From positions 1 through 64,000 of the forward strand of contig NZ_CAKMHQ010000005.1 of assembly GCF_927312905.1 (NCBI RefSeq): DNA of 64,000 nucleotides, read 5' to 3'. Positions 38,736 to 46,936 of the stretch are shown here, piece after piece (the stretch's first letter is position 1; each line of letters begins with the position of its first letter). A model generated the notes under the pieces. That model searched no databases. It was not told the origin of the DNA and saw only the letters and a list, made by a program, of their open reading frames with translations. This DNA is from Candidatus Nitrotoga sp. 1052 (GTDB taxonomy: Bacteria; Pseudomonadota; Gammaproteobacteria; Burkholderiales; Gallionellaceae). The translations under genes and the position numbers were made by a program.

Positions 38736-39693
38736 TGTGACTGAATGTTGTGTTGAAAATTTTATTGAACCGGTCGAACTGATTTTCCGGCATGCAATTA
38801 ATGCCGGCTGCACCTTGTCTTCCTCCGCCAGTTTCAAATTGCTCGCACACTTTATCGGCACCGGTTTTTTTAGCCAATGGCGCTCGCACGCTAACCACGA
38901 ACCCTCCATTAGTGCGTTTGGTCAATATAGCATGGGCTTTAAAAGGGAATGCAGTGGCCAGGAGATTCCCGAATACGCCGGAGATGCGCCGACTCCATGG
39001 TGCATCGGGAAGAATGTAAATTGCCCCGGCGGTGCTTTCAACTTCTGGTTTTAATTTTTTGGCGAGTGCAATATCTTCAATATAGCCATTTTTCAAAGTA
39101 TCAAAGACTGGTTCTTCATGGATAAAGGTAAATGGGTCGCGATGATGATGCATGACTTGATAAAGTTCGGCTGGATGAAAATATAAATCTTGTAATGATT
39201 CTCCATAAGCATTGTAGTTAATGCATTCTCCTAATTCTTGCAGTGCATCCAGCTGGGTAGCGGTAAGTTGCAGAGTCTTTGATGCGTGAATGGCGGATTC
39301 ATGCATATTGTCCCCAAATGCGGCGACTACTGCCCAGATTACAAATTGTCCGTTAAGGTGATTGTTAACCAGCAAACTAGTACAGATGTTGGGACAGGTG
39401 TCGATAAAAGTGGTTAGTTGAGGATGAACGGGAATGTCGCCAGGAATATGATGATCAAAATATTGTACTTGCGCTCCACGATCCAGTGCTAGCAGTAGTG
39501 CCTCCCGGTTTTTGCTCATGGCAATGTCCAAAACAGTAATTTGGTCACCGATTTCAGCCTGGATTTGCGCCAGTAATGAAATGTCCCGTTTTACACCCGT
39601 GACGAGAATACTTTTAGCCGGATGAGCGAGACGTAGTTGATGCAGGGCACAAATACCGTCCGCATCGCCGTTAAATATATCGTAAATTGTCAC
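38728..39693 (-). CDS. DHH-family phosphoesterase
   Basis: 321 residues from a GTG at 39691-39693. The metal-binding motifs are NGDADG (8-13), VLDIAMSKN (54-62) and D80-H-H82; the C-terminal DHHA1-like motif is GGGRQGAAG (289-297), with Arg where nanoRNase/pAp phosphatases usually have His. DHH enzymes of this size hydrolyse short RNAs, pAp or cyclic dinucleotides. Because it overlaps the PAPS-forming fusion gene, hydrolysis of pAp, the by-product of PAPS use, is an attractive but unproven role. First gene of the pair. Confidence 0.85.
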   Translation of the reverse strand: MTIYDIFNGDADGICALHQLRLAHPAKSILVTGVKRDISLLAQIQAEIGDQITVLDIAMSKNREALLLALDRGAQVQYFDHHIPGDIPVHPQLTTFIDTCPNICTSLLVNNHLNGQFVIWAVVAAFGDNMHESAIHASKTLQLTATQLDALQELGECINYNAYGESLQDLYFHPAELYQVMHHHRDPFTFIHEEPVFDTLKNGYIEDIALAKKLKPEVESTAGAIYILPDAPWSRRISGVFGNLLATAFPFKAHAILTKRTNGGFVVSVRAPLAKKTGADKVCEQFETGGGRQGAAGINCMPENQFDRFNKIFNTTFSHND

Positions 39694-39811
39694 GTTGCTC
39701 TCTATCGTTAACTTTTAGCTATCAGATAAATAGAGATTGCATGGGTTGGCGATTTTCGTCCAACATGCAAATACTGTGTTATTTATCACGCGAATTTATG
39801 GGATGCTTGGG

Positions 39812-41143
39812 TTAAGTGGAAGTTAACTTATTCTGCACTAAAAGGGGTTTTGATAGCGCGGGATTTTTCGCGAAATAGCTTTTGATGCCACTGAGAATGG
39901 CGCGCGCTATTTTTTCCTGATAGCCCTTGTCATTCAAGCGAAGCTCTTCGCTAGGATTGCTGATGAAGGCGGTTTCAATCAATATCGAAGGAATGTCCGG
40001 TGATTTCAGCACGGCGAAACCAGCTTGCTGAACAGAGCTGCCATGTAATGTGTTGATGTTGCCCATTTCACCCAGCACATGCTTGGCTAGCTTCATGCTG
40101 TCGTTGATGGTGGCTGTTTGCGAAAGATCAAGCAATGTGCGCGCGAGATAGGGGTCTTTTACTGCGAGATTCACGCCGCCAATTAAATCAGCCTCGTTTT
40201 CTTTTTTTGCTAGCCAGCGCGCGCTGGCGCTAGTAGCGCCGCGTTCGGAGAGGGCGAACACAGAGGAGCCGCGTGCATGTGGTTTAATGAAAGCATCAGC
40301 ATGGATAGAGATAAGTAAGTCGGCGCGCACTTGGCGCGCTTTCTGCACACGTCCATTCAGTGAAATGAAATAATCGCCGTCGCGAATTAATACGCCATGC
40401 ATGTCCGCGGTCTCATCCATCAGTTCTTTCAGTTTGCGTGAGATCGCCAGCGTAACGTTTTTTTCGTATGTGTCATTGTATCCTTTCGCGCCCGAATCTT
40501 CGCCGCCATGCCCTGCATCGATAGCAATGATGAGCGTACGTGTACTCATCTCAGGTCGGAGGCGCGATGTAGATTTGCTTGATTTAATTGTCGGCTCCGG
40601 AATTGTCTGCGTACCTGCTATTTTATATTTTTTTGATTCACTCTCTTGAGGTAACCGACTTACGGTGGTGGGAGCGGGTTCCAGCGTGCGAGGTGCTGGC
40701 TCCTCCTGCAATAGTGCCATCATCGGATCAAAGGGAATTGCGGGGTAGATATCAAGAACCAGGCGGTGGTTGTATTTTGCCACCGGCATAAGGTTGAATA
40801 ATTGCGGCTTGACTTGGGACTTAAGATCGAACACCAAACGCGCTATGCCGGGTTTGAAACGGGCCACGCGTACACTCTTTATGTAAGGGTCGTCGCTGCG
40901 GATTTTACCAACGAGCTCATTAAGAGGACCGTTTATTTCGACATCTTTCAGATCAATCACCAGTCGATCGGGGTTTCTAATGGAAAACAGTTCATAGTGG
41001 ATCGGTTTGGCTGATTCCAGCGTTAGGCGAGTGTATTCAAGTGCCGGCCAAACGCGGGCAGAACTGATGGCGATAGCTGCCTGCGCGTGGGGGAGCCACA
41101 GCAAAAGGCCAAATACGACTAACTTTGCAGTACTTTTAAGCAT
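39812..41143 (-). CDS. amiC: N-acetylmuramoyl-L-alanine amidase (AmiC type)
   Basis: 443 residues. Signal peptide 1-22 (LLLWLPHAQA), AMIN domain (about 25-135) for septal targeting, a Pro/Ser-rich linker (145-200) and a zinc-dependent Amidase_3 domain (from 203) with DAGHGGEDSG (His212), ..YEKN (Glu227), SIHADA and the catalytic ILIETAF near the end. It splits daughter-cell murein during division and normally needs an EnvC/NlpD-like activator. Its start overlaps the 3' end of tsaE by 25 bases, as in the conserved tsaE-amiC pair. Confidence 0.95.
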   Translation of the reverse strand: MLKSTAKLVVFGLLLWLPHAQAAIAISSARVWPALEYTRLTLESAKPIHYELFSIRNPDRLVIDLKDVEINGPLNELVGKIRSDDPYIKSVRVARFKPGIARLVFDLKSQVKPQLFNLMPVAKYNHRLVLDIYPAIPFDPMMALLQEEPAPRTLEPAPTTVSRLPQESESKKYKIAGTQTIPEPTIKSSKSTSRLRPEMSTRTLIIAIDAGHGGEDSGAKGYNDTYEKNVTLAISRKLKELMDETADMHGVLIRDGDYFISLNGRVQKARQVRADLLISIHADAFIKPHARGSSVFALSERGATSASARWLAKKENEADLIGGVNLAVKDPYLARTLLDLSQTATINDSMKLAKHVLGEMGNINTLHGSSVQQAGFAVLKSPDIPSILIETAFISNPSEELRLNDKGYQEKIARAILSGIKSYFAKNPALSKPLLVQNKLTST

Positions 41144-41610
41144 TCCCTGCCTGCCTGTGAAATTGCACGGACTTCAATTTTGCGACCATTACATATTGTT
41201 TCAGCAGATAATATTTCGAGTGTAATTTCAATATCTGCTTGTGGCACAAGATCTTGCGCTTTTTCTGGCCACTCCACTAGGCATACGTTCCGCCCGTCAA
41301 ACTCATCGCGGAAGCCGGCGGCATCCCATTCATCCGCGTCGTGGAAGCGGTAGAGATCAAAGTGACACAAGTGTAACCCACCAGCTTGATACAGCTCAAG
41401 CAAAGTATAGGTCGGGCTTTTTACCCGTCCAATATAGCCCATCGCATGCAGCAGTGCACGTACCAAAGTGGTTTTACCGACGCCTAAGTTACCGTGCAGA
41501 TAAATAACCATGCCAGGCTTTATTCCTGGGGCTAGTCGTGCCGCAAAAGCAACGGTAGCGACTTCATCGGCCAGCAACAGGCTTATTCGGCTATTATTCT
41601 GATTATGCAA
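41119..41610 (-). CDS. tsaE: tRNA t6A biosynthesis ATPase TsaE
   Basis: 163 residues when started at TTG (complement of 41608-41610), preceded by GAGG 9 bases away; this matches the usual ~155-residue TsaE. Walker A HGNLGVGKTTLVRA, then SPTYTLLELY and the LVEWPEK motif. It works with TsaB/TsaD in threonylcarbamoyl-adenosine formation. A longer frame to 41790 exists but would run deep into queG. Its start lies immediately beside the queG start on the other strand. Confidence 0.92.
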   Translation of the reverse strand: MHNQNNSRISLLLADEVATVAFAARLAPGIKPGMVIYLHGNLGVGKTTLVRALLHAMGYIGRVKSPTYTLLELYQAGGLHLCHFDLYRFHDADEWDAAGFRDEFDGRNVCLVEWPEKAQDLVPQADIEITLEILSAETICNGRKIEVRAISQAGRECLKVLQS

Positions 41611-42675
41611 ATCGAGACACCTCAAATTGTGGATTACACCGCACTGGCCACCAAAATAAAAGAATGGGGTAGGGAGCTTGGATTTCAGGCAGTAGGTATC
41701 GCTGATATCAATCTTCATGATGCCGAGGAACGCTTGCTGGAATGGCTCGCGCGAGGCTTCCATGGCAAGATGGATTATATGGCAAAACATGGTGCCAAAC
41801 GCAGCCGTCCGGCGGAATTGATTCCTGGCACACTGCGTGTCATCTCTGTACGTATGGACTACTATCCACCCAGTGTGAAAGACAGTTGGGAAGTGATGGA
41901 GGATGGCAGCCGTGCTTTCATTTCACGCTATGCCTTGGGACGCGACTACCACAAAGTTTTACGCAACCGTCTGGAAAAACTGGCTAAAAAAATTCGCACT
42001 GAGGTGGGAGGTTTTAGCTATCGCGTATTCACCGACAGTGCGCCAGTAATGGAAGTAGAGTTGGCATATAAAGCTCGGTTGGGCTGGCGTGGTAAACACA
42101 CGTTGCTGTTGTCGCGCGACCATGGTTCGTGGTTTTTTCTGGGCGAGCTTTACACCGATCTGCCGCTTCCCATTGATGAGCCGGAATCGGATCATTGCGG
42201 CACCTGCATGGCGTGCATTCAAGTGTGTCCGACGCAGGCTATCATCGCGCCATATAAGCTGGATGCACGACGCTGCATATCCTATCTGACCATCGAACTT
42301 AAAAGTAGTATTCCTGTTGAGTTACGCCCGCTTATCGGCAATCGCATCTACGGCTGCGATGATTGTCAAATGGTGTGTCCATGGAACCGATTTGCGCACA
42401 AAAGCCTCGAACCGGATTTCGCTGCAAGGCACGGGCTGGATGATGTCGCATTAACTGAATTATTTGGATGGAACGAGGAAACGTTCAATCAGAAATTTTC
42501 TGGCAGTGCTATTTATCGCATCGGCCATGAGCAATGGCTGCGCAACATCGCTGTGGCGCTGGGTAATGCGCCCAACAGCATTGAAGTGCTGGCCGCGCTG
42601 CAAGCCCGTGCTCAAGACGCGTCTCCGTTAGTGCGCGAGCATGTGGCGTGGGCACTGGAACGGCAAAGAAGCTGA
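41605..42675 (+). CDS. queG: Epoxyqueuosine reductase QueG
   Basis: 356 residues. Cobalamin- and iron-sulphur-dependent enzyme for the last step of queuosine synthesis in tRNA. Two 4Fe-4S motifs are visible: CGTCMACIQVCP and CDDCQMVCPW, and the C-terminal HEAT-like part (residues about 300-356). ATG 41605 begins MQIETPQIVDYTALATKIKEW. The first bases overlap tsaE on the opposite strand. Confidence 0.95.
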   Translation: MQIETPQIVDYTALATKIKEWGRELGFQAVGIADINLHDAEERLLEWLARGFHGKMDYMAKHGAKRSRPAELIPGTLRVISVRMDYYPPSVKDSWEVMEDGSRAFISRYALGRDYHKVLRNRLEKLAKKIRTEVGGFSYRVFTDSAPVMEVELAYKARLGWRGKHTLLLSRDHGSWFFLGELYTDLPLPIDEPESDHCGTCMACIQVCPTQAIIAPYKLDARRCISYLTIELKSSIPVELRPLIGNRIYGCDDCQMVCPWNRFAHKSLEPDFAARHGLDDVALTELFGWNEETFNQKFSGSAIYRIGHEQWLRNIAVALGNAPNSIEVLAALQARAQDASPLVREHVAWALERQRS

Positions 42676-42830
42676 CCATTTGTAATCCCAAAAATCTATT
42701 AAAAATAATCGTATCTCTTTTCCACTGATCATTCCATCACCAGATAGTGGCTTCTCAATCAGCTTTTTCACCTATTGATATATCTATTTCAAAATCATTT
42801 TTACTCGCTTCGAAATAAGTTTTTTTACGA

Positions 42831-44999
42831 TTAACACCAGCGGATGCTGTGTTTGGACGAAAACTGAAGCGATTGCTTCGGTGACGTTGAAGATGGCGTA
42901 GAAGTATCAAGTTTGAGTAGTGCATCAATAACATATTTATTTTGACAAAGATGCATAGCCAGTTTCGAAAAACCTGACGAGTGCCCAGCTGTTACGTTTG
43001 CAAAGTAAAGTTTGGTTGATCGACCTAGCGCGATTAGATCGATAATGGAATTGATTGTCGCTTTCTTGCGCTGCTCATCATCGCTGTGTGTGGCGCTATA
43101 GTGAAGAGGTTTGTTTCCCGTTTGCGGCGTCTGACTACTTATCAAAATTTTTGATAACGTAAAGAAACTTCTTGCATGTGATATAACTTCTGCATCATCG
43201 CTACATACCAATAATGATTTATTAGTAACACTAGAATAAATATCCAGAAATAAATCTTTATATTGGGTCTGGTAATCGGTATTTCTGACATGTACCGCAA
43301 AGTAATCGTGACCAAGGTGTTGAATTCGATCTAAAACGATTGGGCGAATATTTTCAGAAATTGAGATTCTATTAAGTAAATCAAAAGATAAATCTCCACC
43401 ACCGGATTGCTCGTGAATTAGAACCAATTCATCATAATTTTTATCAAAATTAAATGTGAGTATTGCAGTTGTTTCTCTGTCCACACAATTTTTAGAATCT
43501 ATCGAGTAAACCGCAAAATAAGTTCTTAACTTGCCTTGGACGGAATGTGGAAAACAAGTAAGGGTATTAAGAAAACACAGCTGCTCCTCAGACAAACTAA
43601 AATGAACCTTCGTTAAACTATTCCTTGGTGAAAAAAATTCTGAAAACTCCGCAAGTAAACCAGAATTAAGGGTGTCGATAATAAGAGTTCGCCCAAATTT
43701 TTCAGCATATCTCCAACATTGCTCAATTTGACAGAGCGTATCATTAAGGCCTCCATGTGGCCGGCAAAGCAAAAATTTTTCAATTTCCTGAGAATCGCGA
43801 AGCTCTTGCGATGGGGCATTCATCAAGCTAACGCCTATAACGGAAGACTGAACGAGAGGCTTTGCTCGGGAAATTACTGATATGCGTTGTGCAAGCTCAT
43901 CTGCACCAGCTTGAAATGTCGGATTGATTCTCGCTCTCCAAACAAACTCAAGTGCTTCTTCATATTTATGGGAAGCTTCTAGAATGAGCGCCATGGTCAT
44001 ACAGAATTCAGCTGCAGACGGATTTATCTCGATTGCCCGTCGGGCCAACTTCTCTGCCGTAGCCAACTGACCGTCGTGAAGACCCAGACGGGCAAGCCCG
44101 TGCAAGGCACTGGGGTCGTCGGGGTACGTATCAAGCGTTTTATCGAACAGGGCGCGGGAAAGCGTAAAATTCCCGTCGTGGAAGGCGCGAACTGCCCCCA
44201 TGCACATCTCGGTAAGCCTGCGGGTGTGATAGGACGATGCGTTGGCCCATTTGGCGCGCAACTGATTTTCCGAACGTAGAATGCGGGGTCTATCCCGGTT
44301 TGCTCCAGGACCAGTACCTGAGGTACCCAAGTCGGGTCGATAGTTGAATCCCACCACCGGAACAAATACAAAATCGCAGTGCTCTGCAATTTGATGCAAA
44401 AAATCGCGATCCTCACAAATTTCAAATGTTTCATCAAAGCAGCAACCTAATACAATGACTTTGCGGCGGATAATTGCTGCCTGCCAGTAAAACAAAGGAC
44501 CGTAGTACATCATTGCGCGGTTAAACGGGCTACCAAACAATTTTTTGACGTTCCCATGCTCGTCAAGCATTCTGGCCCGACCGTAAACCAGCAGCGCTTC
44601 AGGATATTCACGGGAGGCACTCAGCATTGCCGAGAGGAAATCAAAATCGTAAGTATCGTCATCGTCCAGAAAGCAGAACCACTCACCATGCACGGCTTGC
44701 AACCCTTCGTTGGCGGCTTGCGGTCGCAGCAAACGGCGGTGGCCGCCGACGATTCGTATCGAATGGCCAGACTGCCAAGCTATAACCGGCAGTGTTGGGT
44801 GGTTCCCGCCAGTTGCATCAACGACTATAACTTCAACGTTCGGATAATCCTGTCGTGCGATTGATTCCAGCGCCACGTGAAGCTCCGGCCGCCCCATGCT
44901 GCGCACAATGACGGAGACGAGTGGTAGAGTTGGCTGATTGCCAGGATGTACTGCAAGAGTTTCCTGTGAAAAATGGGTTGGGGAAAAGATGGGGGACAT
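42831..44999 (-). CDS. Three-part glycosyltransferase: GT2, TPR, fucosyltransferase-like
   Basis: 722 residues. Residues about 26-265 are a GT-A family 2 glycosyltransferase (VSVIVRSMGRPE, VIVVDATGG, FLDDDDTYD metal-binding motif, CEDRDFLHQ). Residues about 275-365 are helical TPR-like repeats (CMGAVRAFHDGNFTLSRALF, ALHGLARLGL). The last ~350 residues resemble fucosyltransferase-type GTs: RPHGGLNDTLCQIEQCWRYA near 405-425, a YFAVHVRNTDY motif and a C-terminal SGFSKLAMHL. A single polypeptide that could add two sugars to a surface glycan is inferred. The C-terminal third is AT-richer than the N-terminal part. No signal peptide is seen; no glycan cluster surrounds it. Confidence 0.75.
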   Translation of the reverse strand: MSPIFSPTHFSQETLAVHPGNQPTLPLVSVIVRSMGRPELHVALESIARQDYPNVEVIVVDATGGNHPTLPVIAWQSGHSIRIVGGHRRLLRPQAANEGLQAVHGEWFCFLDDDDTYDFDFLSAMLSASREYPEALLVYGRARMLDEHGNVKKLFGSPFNRAMMYYGPLFYWQAAIIRRKVIVLGCCFDETFEICEDRDFLHQIAEHCDFVFVPVVGFNYRPDLGTSGTGPGANRDRPRILRSENQLRAKWANASSYHTRRLTEMCMGAVRAFHDGNFTLSRALFDKTLDTYPDDPSALHGLARLGLHDGQLATAEKLARRAIEINPSAAEFCMTMALILEASHKYEEALEFVWRARINPTFQAGADELAQRISVISRAKPLVQSSVIGVSLMNAPSQELRDSQEIEKFLLCRPHGGLNDTLCQIEQCWRYAEKFGRTLIIDTLNSGLLAEFSEFFSPRNSLTKVHFSLSEEQLCFLNTLTCFPHSVQGKLRTYFAVYSIDSKNCVDRETTAILTFNFDKNYDELVLIHEQSGGGDLSFDLLNRISISENIRPIVLDRIQHLGHDYFAVHVRNTDYQTQYKDLFLDIYSSVTNKSLLVCSDDAEVISHARSFFTLSKILISSQTPQTGNKPLHYSATHSDDEQRKKATINSIIDLIALGRSTKLYFANVTAGHSSGFSKLAMHLCQNKYVIDALLKLDTSTPSSTSPKQSLQFSSKHSIRWC

Positions 45000-45229
45000 G
45001 GACTTAAGTTTGTCTGTTCAGTTATTATAAAAAATATAACGGTATTGAATTGAACCTAATGTTAACTCACTAAACGCAGTAAATTACATCCAAATTTGCC
45101 CCGCGTATAGATACTGCCCTGCTCATTATTTGAACGGGATTTTATCGGTGTGGTAGTGTTTCAGCAAAAATCCCACACTACCGGTTAATTGTTTGACATT
45201 CCAACTCGCAGAGTTAACCTTATAAGAAA

Positions 45230-46039
45230 ATGGATGAGCCGATGAAGACATTTCTGATGTGTGAACCCAGGTATTTTGAAGTCAGCTATGTCATCAACCC
45301 CTGGATGACTGGAAACCAGGGGCTGGTAAATATGGAGTTGGCGGCGAAGCAATGGAAAAATTTCCATGACATTCTCTCCAGTAAAGCATCGATCAGGCTA
45401 ATCGAGCCGGTAGCTGGATTACCGGATATGGTATTCACCGCCAATGGCGGTTTGGTATGCCGCGATCACGAAGTTATTGTGTCTTCATTCCGTTACCCGG
45501 AAAGGCAAGCGGAGTCGCCGTACTTCAGCAAGTTTTTTGAGGATTCCGGTTATCGCATCAGGCGGCTGAATAGCGATATTAAATTCGAGGGTGCGGGTGA
45601 TGCGCTTTATGATTCCAATGGGCAAGTGTGGGTTGGTTACGGGCACAGGAGCGATGTAGAAGCATTAGATGAAATCGCCGCAATTTTGCACACTCGGGTA
45701 AACGGACTGACTCTTGTTGACCCGAGGTGGTATCACCTTGATACAGCATTTTGCCCTTTGGCGAATGGGTATGTTATCGCTTATGAAAAAGCATTCTCAT
45801 CCCAGAGCGTTAATAAAATCAAAAATGAATTCAGCGACAAAATCATTTGGGTCTCGGATCAGGATGCCAATAACTTCGCCTGCAATGCGGTAAATATCGG
45901 GAATGATGTCATTTTAAACAAGGCTTCGGACGAGTTGAAGGTTGCGCTCAGTAAACATAAATTTTCCGTTATCGAGGTTGACGTTTCGGAATTCATTAAA
46001 GCGGGGGGCGCATGCAAGTGCCTCACTCTTGAGCTATAA
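45230..46039 (+). CDS. Amidinotransferase-fold hydrolase (DDAH/arginine-deiminase-like)
   Basis: 269 residues. The pentein-fold signature PDMVFTANGG (about 65-74), FEGAGDAL (acidic substrate ligand), HLDTAFCPL (catalytic His) and the C-terminal AGGACKCLTL (nucleophilic Cys) are all present, so hydrolysis of a guanidino or ureido compound such as dimethylarginine, arginine or citrulline is likely. Specificity cannot be told. ATG 45230; ATG 45242 (MKTFLMCEPRYF) is an alternative. It is a lone gene. Confidence 0.82.
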   Translation: MDEPMKTFLMCEPRYFEVSYVINPWMTGNQGLVNMELAAKQWKNFHDILSSKASIRLIEPVAGLPDMVFTANGGLVCRDHEVIVSSFRYPERQAESPYFSKFFEDSGYRIRRLNSDIKFEGAGDALYDSNGQVWVGYGHRSDVEALDEIAAILHTRVNGLTLVDPRWYHLDTAFCPLANGYVIAYEKAFSSQSVNKIKNEFSDKIIWVSDQDANNFACNAVNIGNDVILNKASDELKVALSKHKFSVIEVDVSEFIKAGGACKCLTLEL

Positions 46040-46102
46040 CGAAGCGCATCCCCCCAACATTTGGCGACTATATCGTGCGTCGCGCTCTAAACTCAAATAG
46101 CC

Positions 46103-46612
46103 TTAATAGTCACCCATAAAGTCGCCTTTGCCAACTTCCAGACCATTGTGCCGCAAAATCGCATAAGCCGTGGTGACATGGAATAAAAATTGCGGCAAAC
46201 CGTAGTTGGATAGGTAGTTGTGGCCAACCATTTTTTTCTCTTTCGGTGTGCCCGGGCGTAACACGATTTCACGCGTTTCGCTGCCTTCGAATTGTGAGGG
46301 CGTCAGGCTTTCAATAAACGACAAGGTCTTGCCAATTCGTGCCTGCAACTCCGCGAAGGTTTGTTCGTTATCGTCATATGCTGGTACCTCAACACCAGCC
46401 AGTCGCGCTGACACGCTCTTGGCGAAATCGGTAGCAATTTGCACTTGGCGGCTCAAGGGGAACATATCAGGGCATAGCCGTGCCTCCAACAGTACTGTCG
46501 GTTTAAAATTTTTCTCGGTAGCGTATGCTTCAGCCTTGGTCAAAATAACGTTGAGGCTGTTCAATAGCTGTTTGAAAACAGGCACGGACGTGGTGTACAT
46601 ATAAGTGGTCAT
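46103..46612 (-). CDS. DUF1993 family protein
   Basis: 169 residues, starting with an MTTYMYTTSVPVFKQLLNSL segment typical of DUF1993 (a DinB-like four-helix fold), ending HVTTAYAILRHNGLEVGKGD. No metal site is obvious. Function unknown. It converges on the amidinotransferase-like gene. Confidence 0.88.
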   Translation of the reverse strand: MTTYMYTTSVPVFKQLLNSLNVILTKAEAYATEKNFKPTVLLEARLCPDMFPLSRQVQIATDFAKSVSARLAGVEVPAYDDNEQTFAELQARIGKTLSFIESLTPSQFEGSETREIVLRPGTPKEKKMVGHNYLSNYGLPQFLFHVTTAYAILRHNGLEVGKGDFMGDY

Positions 46613-46625
46613 AGGTTTTTCTCGG

Positions 46626-46769
46626 TTAATTGATAGCAGTTATTGTCATAGTATTCATAGCCGCGCGCAAGTCATCGATATGCCGCGCCAATAAATTGAA
46701 GTGCTGTTCAGCCAGATTAACAGTGAAGAAGTATGTGCCTCCCGCTGTATTGGCACGTCGGAAACGCAT
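46626..46769 (-). pseudogene. Truncated REP-associated tyrosine transposase (RAYT)
   Basis: A 47-codon minus-strand frame from ATG 46767-46769 to TAA 46626-46628 reads MRFRRANTAGGTYFFTVNLA then EQHFNLLARHIDDLRAAM, the N-terminus of RAYT/IS200-like transposases. The HUH and catalytic Tyr region is missing, so the gene is inactive. A REP-type hairpin lies 22 bases upstream. Confidence 0.8.
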
Positions 46770-46790
46770 GTGTTCATCCGCCCCCTGTGA

Positions 46791-46822
46791 TGTTGGGCTT
46801 CATTTCATTCAGCTCAACCTAC
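46791..46822. repeat. REP palindrome of the RAYT type
   Basis: TGTTGGGCTT (46791-46800) and AGCTCAACCTAC (46811-46822) form an imperfect hairpin around CATTTCATTC. This is the recognisable REP sequence found next to RAYT genes in many proteobacteria. Confidence 0.75.
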
Positions 46823-46892
46823 CGGCCTTTGATATTTTTGTTCTAGTAGAGAGGGGGTTTTGCTGCTAGATTGCGAGGTTGATGTATTTATA

Positions 46893-46914
46893 GCCCCCGT
46901 TACTTGAGCGGGGG
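46893..46914 (+). other. GC-rich hairpin upstream of the DUF262 gene
   Basis: GCCCCCG (46893-46899) and CGGGGGT (46909-46915) flank TTACTTGAG, about 22 bases before the ATG. It has no T-tract, so it may be a processing, insulating or repeat structure. It marks the boundary to the AT-rich gene pair. Confidence 0.5.
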
Positions 46915-46936
46915 TTAATGTAATAAAGGAAAAATT

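Noticed and set aside
38736-38909. Longer N-terminus for the Sat-CysC fusion
   Set aside because: The extra codons are the DHH gene read in another frame; the ATG at 38735 gives the normal sulfurylase N-terminus.
46218-46604. 128-codon frame opposite DUF1993
   Set aside because: The DUF1993 frame has a family match; the opposite frame has none.
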